From Mucilaginibacter gilvus (GTDB taxonomy: Bacteria > Bacteroidota > Bacteroidia > Sphingobacteriales > Sphingobacteriaceae), in the NCBI RefSeq assembly GCF_004054195.1, contig NZ_SBIW01000027.1:1-34502 (forward strand): DNA of 34,502 bases, in the 5' to 3' direction. The position numbers and the translations under genes are program-made. How positions within the stretch are numbered: the stretch's first letter is position 1; every line of letters begins with the position of its first letter. The notes below the pieces were generated by a model. That model was not told where the DNA came from. It did no database searches and saw only the letters and a program-made list of their open reading frames with translations. Positions 29,454 to 34,502 of the stretch are shown here, piece after piece.

Positions 29454-30068
29454 TTATTTATACTCCAATATCCCTTTTGTCAGTGATTTCCATTGCGGGA
29501 AAGATAAGCCTTCGCGCGCGGCAAGCGCTATAATGGTATTGCGCACCGTATCATAAAGATTGGTGCTGATGTTTGGCGTTTCGTTACGGCCATGCACGGC
29601 AACGCTTACGTTGTTTTTATAGCGCTCAACAATAAATGTGCTGGTAGATTGATGGCCGTAGAAATGTGCTATAGATGCGTCGTTATGATGCCTTGGGTTG
29701 GCAATGGGCCTAACTGTCATGGTGAGGTATTCGCTTTCGGCGTTAGCGTTCTCCAGCAGATCCATAGCCTCGATACGCACCCACTCCTTGCCGTCGCCGG
29801 CCAAAGGCCCGGGGGCAGGGAGGTTAATATAGAAAAGATCTCCCTTTTCGGCCATTTTGTAAAGCTCCTTACCCTGTGCATCTGTAATAGCAAACCTGGC
29901 CGAACCAAAGCCACTGAACTGGTGCCACATGGAAATATCCTTCAGCCTGTCCTTAGCCAGCAGGAATAAATGATGGGCCTGCTCCAGCGTTGGGCAATCC
30001 ACTATGTGTATGGTGTCGGTTTTTTCGCCTTCTACCTGCGGCGGTATGTTTTCGTAAGCGTTTGGCAT
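29454..30068 (-). CDS. Uncharacterised soluble protein
   Basis: A 204-aa cytoplasmic protein beginning MPNAYENIPPQVEGEKTDTI. It contains LPAPGPLAGDGKEWVRIEAMD and FYGHQSTSTFIVERYKNN; the latter half reads like an alpha/beta domain with VAVHGRNETPN. No family I can name with confidence and no signal peptide. It converges on the exported Tyr-rich gene and lies 128 bp downstream of the symporter gene, separated by a strong terminator, so it probably has its own promoter. Confidence 0.8.
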   Translation of the reverse strand: MPNAYENIPPQVEGEKTDTIHIVDCPTLEQAHHLFLLAKDRLKDISMWHQFSGFGSARFAITDAQGKELYKMAEKGDLFYINLPAPGPLAGDGKEWVRIEAMDLLENANAESEYLTMTVRPIANPRHHNDASIAHFYGHQSTSTFIVERYKNNVSVAVHGRNETPNISTNLYDTVRNTIIALAAREGLSFPQWKSLTKGILEYK

Positions 30069-30141
30069 GTTGTAAATAGTTGTAACAGCTAAACATAGGT
30101 ACCATTAATTGTGTTTTGGTGATACGAAATAATTAAGAGCA

Positions 30142-30173
30142 CAAAAAAAGCGGCCTGTAAACAAGCCGCCTTT
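30142..30173 (-). terminator. Terminator of the symporter gene
   Basis: On the minus strand GCGGC-TG pairs with CA-GCCGC around TTTA, followed by TTTTTTT. Confidence 0.8.
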
Positions 30174-30196
30174 ACATATTTTAAAACGAAGATCTG

Positions 30197-31897
30197 TTAC
30201 CAGAAGAACGAGTAGAGCGCAACAATTATGCCGCCTATAATTAAAGCACCGGCAGTAAATGCGCGATTCGTTTTAAACATAGATGAATCTATCTCGAGGC
30301 CGTTTGCTTTTACGCCTTTAGCCGCGTCAATTTTTGAGATAACATACATACCAGCAACACATAAAAGGAATACAAAACCCATTCTGTCAATAAAAGGAAT
30401 TTCATACAAGTAAGTTACTTTGTCATCTTGTAAAGCTAATTTTGAGAAGACAAAAGGTGACAGAAACTCCAAATTAGCAAAACGAGGCAATAACTTAAAG
30501 AATACCGAGAACGCAAAACCGCCGATAGTTGCAAATAAAGCCGCGTTCGAGGTCGCCTTTTTCCAGAAGAAGCCTAAAATAAACATGGCAAATATACCCG
30601 GCGATACAAAGCCTGTATACTCCTGGATGTACTGAAAGCCCTGCTTGCCTTCGCCCATCAGGCGCTCGCCAATAACCAGCGACATAATCACACCCAATGC
30701 CATGGCTACTACTACCGACCATTTACCCAACACCACTAACTTTTTATCGGTGGCTTCGGGGTTGATCGCTTTTTTGTAGATGTCTAAAGTAAAAATAGTA
30801 GCTATACTGTTTGCTTTGCCCGCTAAAGAAGCTACTATGGCGGCCGTAAGCGCTGCAAATGATAAACCCTTCAATCCGGTTGGCAATAGGTTTAAAAGCG
30901 ATGGATAAGCTTTATTTACATCGGTAACGCCCGATGAACTCATCATCTCCTGGTGGAACATGCCTTTTTGATAAAGCAGGTAGGCGGCGATACCCGGTAA
31001 TACTACTATTATCGGCATGAGTAATTTTAAGAAAGCCGCGAATAGGATACCCGCGCGTGCTGTTTTTAGGTCTGCACCAAGGGCGCGTTGAGTAATGTAT
31101 TGGTTACAACCCCAGTAGTTAAGATTCACTATCCACATACCGCCTATGAGTACCGATAAGCCCGGCAGATCCATGTAGTTGGCATTGTCTTTTTTAAATA
31201 TCATGTGGAAGTGATCGCTCGCTTCGCTGCGCATAATGTTAAGGCCGTTCCACATGCCGGTAGTGCCGGATACTTCGCTGATCTTATTAAGCGCCAAATA
31301 GGTAGCAACTAAGCCACCCAATATCAAAACAAACACCTGGATAACGTCGGTATACCCGATAACCTTCATGCCGCCCAGGGTAATGATAACCGCAAATACG
31401 GCAAGCAATGAGATACAAAGGGTAACATCGAGCCCGGATATACCCGATATAGCTAAAGCGCCGAGGTAAAGGATAGACATTAAGTTAACGATGATGTAAA
31501 GCAACAGCCAGAAGATGGCCATTACCATGGCTACCGTACCATTATACCGCTGGTGCAGAAACTGCGGCATGGTGAATATTTTATTCTTAAGATAAATGGG
31601 AATAAAGAATACCGCTACGATAACAAGGGTTGCTGCTGCCATCCACTCGTAAGTAGAGATGGCCAGGCCCATTTTAAAAGCGGAGCCGCTGGTGCCGATG
31701 AATTGCTCCGCAGAGATGTTTGATGCGATCAGCGAAGCGCCGATAGCCCACCAGGTAAGTGATCCCTCAGCTAAAAAATAATCTTTTGAGGTAGCATCCG
31801 CGTTGTGCTTGCGGCGGTATATCCAGTAACCATAGCTTGATACGATTACAAAGTAGATGAAAAAAACGATGTAATCGCCAGTGGAAAGGGTCTTCAT
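30197..31897 (-). CDS. Sodium/solute (sugar) symporter, SSS family
   Basis: A 566-aa integral membrane protein of the SGLT type. It starts MKTLSTGDYIVFFIYFVIVS and has about 14 helices. Family marks include SLTWWAIGASLIASNISAEQFIG (helix 1 region), NLNYWGCNQYITQRALGA and AALTAAIVASLAGKANSIATIF. It should import a sugar with Na+. Gene order places it directly after xylB on the same strand (142-bp gap), so xylose or another pentose or keto-sugar is the likely substrate (inferred from context, not from residues). No xylose isomerase gene lies between or beside them. Confidence 0.92.
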   Translation of the reverse strand: MKTLSTGDYIVFFIYFVIVSSYGYWIYRRKHNADATSKDYFLAEGSLTWWAIGASLIASNISAEQFIGTSGSAFKMGLAISTYEWMAAATLVIVAVFFIPIYLKNKIFTMPQFLHQRYNGTVAMVMAIFWLLLYIIVNLMSILYLGALAISGISGLDVTLCISLLAVFAVIITLGGMKVIGYTDVIQVFVLILGGLVATYLALNKISEVSGTTGMWNGLNIMRSEASDHFHMIFKKDNANYMDLPGLSVLIGGMWIVNLNYWGCNQYITQRALGADLKTARAGILFAAFLKLLMPIIVVLPGIAAYLLYQKGMFHQEMMSSSGVTDVNKAYPSLLNLLPTGLKGLSFAALTAAIVASLAGKANSIATIFTLDIYKKAINPEATDKKLVVLGKWSVVVAMALGVIMSLVIGERLMGEGKQGFQYIQEYTGFVSPGIFAMFILGFFWKKATSNAALFATIGGFAFSVFFKLLPRFANLEFLSPFVFSKLALQDDKVTYLYEIPFIDRMGFVFLLCVAGMYVISKIDAAKGVKANGLEIDSSMFKTNRAFTAGALIIGGIIVALYSFFW

Positions 31898-32039
31898 TTA
31901 TCTGCTCAGTTTAAATTATAATGTTTTTGTTAATTGGAGGGCTAATAATACGCTATAAAAATGGTTTATCAAACTTTGAGATGCTGTTGTTACCAATTGC
32001 CACGAAACTTGCTGCTATGCTTTAATATTTTGCTAATAA

Positions 32040-33551
32040 TTATGAATGGACGGGCTTAGCGTCAATTTGCGCCAGGTGCTCATCCAATACTTTCTTCCAG
32101 CTTTGATACACCTCTTCAAAAGCCGTTGTATCGGCTGGTTTCGGTTCAATATAAGCTACCGCCTTGATATTGCTGAACGCTTCTGCTGCCGATGCAAAGA
32201 TCTCGGCACCAATGCCGGCACCTATTGCGGCCCCAATGCTGCCATCGTTGTTATAGAGTTCTATAGGTACTCCGGTAGCGTTTACAAAAGCTTCCGTAAA
32301 AACATCGCTCAAAAACATGTTTGAGCGGCCCGCGCGGATCACGGTCGGGTCTATGCCATTCTCCCGCATAATATCCAGGCCGTAGCGGAAAGCACAGGCG
32401 ATGCCCTCCTGTGCCGCGCGGTACACATGCGCCGGCGTATGCAGGTTTAGGTGGATATTGTGAATATGGGCGCCAACCTGTTTGTTGTTCAGCATCCGTT
32501 CGGCACCGTTACCAAAAGGTAGGATCCTGAGTCCGTCGCTGCCCACAGGCGCTGTGGCGGCCAGTGTATTTACCTCGTTATAACTTAGGTTGGCTGCAAA
32601 TGTATTTTTTACCCAGCGGTACAGGCTGCCGGTGCCGTTTATGCAAAGCAATACGCCAAGGCGCTTACGTTCGTTGGCATAATTAACATGGGCAAAAGTA
32701 TTCACGCGCGATTGCGGGTCATAGGCTAATTGGTCGCTTACGCCATAAATAACACCCGATGTGCCCGCGGTAGCCGCTACTTCGCCGGGTTTGAGCACGT
32801 TTAAGGATAATGCATTGTTAGGCTGATCGCCCGCTTTATAGGTAACCGGGATACCGGTATTCAGTTGCAGCGCGGCTGCAACATCGGCTGTTACGCGGCC
32901 ATGTGACGAAAACACGGGTTTAACAATAGGGAATAAGCCGTCATTGAACCCAAAATACTCTATAATATCTTTAGAGAGCCCGTTGAACTGGAAATCGAAG
33001 AAGATCCCTTCGGACATAGCCGATGCCGACGTAGTGATCTCGCCGGTAAGTTTCATGGCTATATAGTCGCCGGGCAGCATTATTTTATCCACCTGGTCGT
33101 AGATCTTCGGTTCGTTTTGCTTCACCCAAGCCAGTTTTGATGCTGTAAAGTTGCCGGGAGAGTTGAGCATGTGCGATAAGCAGGTTTCGTGCCCAATATC
33201 TTCAAAGGCCTTATCGCCAATTTCTACCGCGCGGCTGTCGCACCAAATAATGCTGTTACGCAGTACATGATGGTCTTTATCCACCAAAACAAGCCCATGC
33301 ATCTGGTAAGCGATGCCTATAGCGGCAATATCTTTTGGGTTGTAACCGCCTTTTTTATGGCAAAGCGAAATAGCCTGCCCGGTTTGCTGCCACCACATAT
33401 CCGGAGACTGTTCTGCCCAGCCGGTTTTCAACGCAATGATGGGCGATTCGTGTTCGGGGTACTGCGCGGATGCGATAACCACCTGTGTTACAGAATCAAC
33501 AACGCTTACTTTTACAGACGAGGTACCAATATCAATGCCTAATAAGAGCAT
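32040..33551 (-). CDS. xylB: Xylulokinase (FGGY family)
   Basis: A 503-aa FGGY carbohydrate kinase: N-terminal ATP-site MLLLGIDIGTSSVKVSVVD, then TGWAEQSPDMWW, YQMHGLVLVD (typical of xylulokinases), IIWCDSRA, the central LPGDYIAMKLTGE, KAGDQPNNALSLN, ATAGTSGVIYG, and a C-terminal GAAIGAGIGAEIF. It phosphorylates D-xylulose to xylulose-5-P for the pentose phosphate pathway. The symporter gene follows 142 bp later. Other FGGY pentose kinases cannot be fully excluded, but the MHG motif favours XylB. Confidence 0.92.
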   Translation of the reverse strand: MLLLGIDIGTSSVKVSVVDSVTQVVIASAQYPEHESPIIALKTGWAEQSPDMWWQQTGQAISLCHKKGGYNPKDIAAIGIAYQMHGLVLVDKDHHVLRNSIIWCDSRAVEIGDKAFEDIGHETCLSHMLNSPGNFTASKLAWVKQNEPKIYDQVDKIMLPGDYIAMKLTGEITTSASAMSEGIFFDFQFNGLSKDIIEYFGFNDGLFPIVKPVFSSHGRVTADVAAALQLNTGIPVTYKAGDQPNNALSLNVLKPGEVAATAGTSGVIYGVSDQLAYDPQSRVNTFAHVNYANERKRLGVLLCINGTGSLYRWVKNTFAANLSYNEVNTLAATAPVGSDGLRILPFGNGAERMLNNKQVGAHIHNIHLNLHTPAHVYRAAQEGIACAFRYGLDIMRENGIDPTVIRAGRSNMFLSDVFTEAFVNATGVPIELYNNDGSIGAAIGAGIGAEIFASAAEAFSNIKAVAYIEPKPADTTAFEEVYQSWKKVLDEHLAQIDAKPVHS

Positions 33552-33687
33552 GTTATTTAACTTTTATATTAGCGGACAGGTAATAATTGGGATAACTACA
33601 CGAATTTAAATTATTTTTTGAAATTGAATGTATTTTGCTGTGAATTAGGCGATAAAACTTATTATCAGATAAATTTTTAAAAAGGAC

Positions 33688-33717
33688 TTGTGTAAAACAA
33701 AAAGAGGCGTATATTTG
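33688..33717 (+). promoter_or_regulatory. tRNA-Asp promoter
   Basis: TTG at 33688-33690, a 19-nt gap, and TATATTTG at 33710-33717. The predicted start at about 33722 is a few bases before the tRNA 5' end. Confidence 0.7.
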
Positions 33718-33728
33718 CAGTCCCAAAC

Positions 33729-33802
33729 GGAGTGGTAGTTCAGTTGGTTAGAATGCCTGCCTGTCACGCAGGAGGTCGCGGGTTCGAATCCCGTCCATTC
33801 CG
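33729..33802 (+). tRNA. tRNA-Asp (GUC)
   Basis: A canonical type I tRNA: acceptor GGAGTGG/CCATTCC, D-loop with GG, anticodon stem CCTGC/GCAGG with loop CTGTCAC (anticodon GTC at 33763-33765), T-loop TTCGAAT, discriminator G33802, CCA not encoded. It is the likely target site of the adjacent integrating element. Confidence 0.97.
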
Positions 33803-33826
33803 CTAAAAGGGTAACAAAACCCATCG

Positions 33827-33862
33827 AAAGCGCTTAAATCAATGATTTAGGCGCTTTTTTTA
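33827..33862 (+). terminator. Terminator after tRNA-Asp
   Basis: AAAGCGC pairs with GCGCTTT and TAAATCA with TGATTTA, followed by TTTTTTT. Confidence 0.8.
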
Positions 33863-33901
33863 TGCCATAAATACCCGTTTCATACCAATAAAAATGAATT
33901 C

Positions 33902-34041
33902 CTCGGTTACCTATTCGGTTACCTATTTTGAATTCATATTTTAGGTAACCGAATAAGCTCATAATAGATTGATTTTGAATGAATTGAAAGGCAAATTAAA
34001 GCAAATCAAAACAATTCAAAATTTATTAATTCGGTTACCTA
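33902..34041. repeat. Cluster of TCGGTTACCTA repeats beside the recombinase gene
   Basis: Three direct copies (33903-33913, 33915-33925, 34031-34041) and one inverted copy (33942-33955). Copies two and four form a perfect 14-bp inverted repeat, TATTCGGTTACCTA (33912-33925) with TAGGTAACCGAATA (33942-33955). The position between tRNA and recombinase gene suggests arm-type integrase binding sites or excisionase sites (inference). Confidence 0.6.
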
Positions 34042-34055
34042 AATAGTATGAAATC

Positions 34056-34403
34056 ATGAGGAGTTCAAATAGTTTTTCAATCCTTTTTTGGACAAATAAA
34101 GCAAAAGCAGATGCAAATGGCCTATTGCCCCTGTATGCAAGAGTCACGGTAGAGGGAAAAAGAGTTGAGATATCGTTAAAGAGAAAGGTGAATCCTAAGA
34201 AATGGGGTGCCAAAAGTGGCTTTATGGTAGGAAATGGCGAAGAAGTGCGCATTATTAACAAGTACATCAATGAGACAAGTAATGAGATTTTCGAAATATA
34301 CAGGGCTTTCAAAGGCCACGGTAAGCCATTTTCTGCGGAAGATATCAAAGAAAAACTAACCGGAAAGGAACAGCAGATAGTTTTGATATTCCGGGGATGT
34401 TGA
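34056..34403 (+). pseudogene. Tyrosine recombinase/integrase, truncated by an IS
   Basis: The frame opens MRSSNSFSILFWTNKAKADA, with GLLPLYARVTVEGKRVEISL and NPKKWGAK, the N-terminal arm-binding domain typical of Bacteroidota mobile-element integrases (normally about 400 aa). It ends after 115 codons: the last two codons and the TGA stop (34401-34403) fall inside sequence that looks like an insertion-element end, so the core-binding and catalytic domains are missing here. It reads away from the tRNA-Asp gene. The rest of the gene may resume beyond the IS, outside the window. Confidence 0.75.
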
Positions 34404-34502
34404 CCACCTGATTCCGTGGCAAAGTGACCAGGCGATTAGCTGGCGAACGATAGCAGCGAGAGCTGTAAAAGCGTTTTCAAAGTTAGTTATTAAAAGTGGT
34501 TA
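34398..34502. mobile_element. Left end of an IS21-family-like insertion element (partial)
   Basis: It starts TGTTGACC at 34398. Two imperfect direct repeats follow, TGACCACCTGATTCCGTGGC (from 34401) and TGACCAGGCGATTAGCTGGC (from 34425), matching at 16 of 23 positions over their full length. Multiple end repeats with GATT and TGGC are typical of IS21-type termini. No transposase gene is visible before the window ends, so the family call is tentative. Confidence 0.55.

Larger units (their letters stand above)
33552..34055. other. Intergenic region with tRNA-Asp and recombinase-site repeats, 504 bp
   Basis: No protein gene. It holds the xylB upstream region (A/T-rich; promoter not placed with confidence), the tRNA-Asp with its promoter and terminator, and a cluster of GGTTACC repeats next to a recombinase gene. 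Confidence 0.7.

Noticed and set aside
1..34502. CRISPR array
   Set aside because: No regularly spaced direct repeats with unique spacers were seen; repeats here are palindromic and dispersed.

Overview
The window looks like chromosomal DNA of a Bacteroidota bacterium, most likely Sphingobacteriaceae (Mucilaginibacter/Pedobacter type). Evidence: TAnnTTTG promoter elements, some with an upstream TTTG or TTG; almost no Shine-Dalgarno sequences; several TTG starts; PorT-type beta-barrels, a GH97 enzyme and a DUF6515-like Gly/Arg-rich protein; tRNAs without encoded CCA; and many G/C-rich palindromic intergenic repeats.

Layout. Positions 1-2200: 5' end of a nagB-type gene (minus), anmK, and a small membrane protein. 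Positions 2218-5400: a trp locus with a promoter, a Trp-codon leader peptide and an intrinsic terminator ahead of trpE-trpG-trpC. No trpD, F, B or A follows, and repeat elements lie in or beside every junction. Positions 5440-8190: hflX and a convergent pepT. Positions 8259-14317: a beta-barrel protein, an MmcQ/YjbR protein, an M14 peptidase overlapping a rhomboid protease, two unrecognised proteins, and a dipeptide epimerase. Positions 14417-18141: a GH97 glycosidase, a repeat-rich spacer and amtB. Positions 18873-24451: dinB, a possible thiamine-pyrophosphokinase-like protein, a REP pair, the Gly/Arg-rich protein, a DHFR/RibD-like reductase and an RlmI-type methyltransferase. Positions 24732-25684: an Lrp/AsnC regulator divergent from two tandem tRNA-like RNAs. 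Positions 25834-30068: a PorT-like protein, a CsbD-like protein, a CtpA-type S41 protease and two uncharacterised proteins. Positions 30197-33551: a sodium/sugar symporter and xylulokinase. Positions 33688-34502: tRNA-Asp, clustered GGTTACC repeats, and a tyrosine-recombinase gene cut by what looks like an IS21-family end.

Links between genes. NagB, AnmK and the dipeptide epimerase all fit peptidoglycan recycling, although the epimerase is 12 kb away. XylB and the symporter fit pentose uptake and phosphorylation. The trp leader predicts attenuation by charged tRNA-Trp.

Most unusual is the tandem RNA pair at 25357-25614. Each folds as a type II tRNA with a roughly 40-nt, internally structured variable arm, anticodon GUC and discriminator G. 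Acceptor stems and variable-arm hairpins differ between the copies but keep pairing. A normal tRNA-Asp(GUC) is present in the same window, so these look like extra RNAs of a kind I do not recognise.
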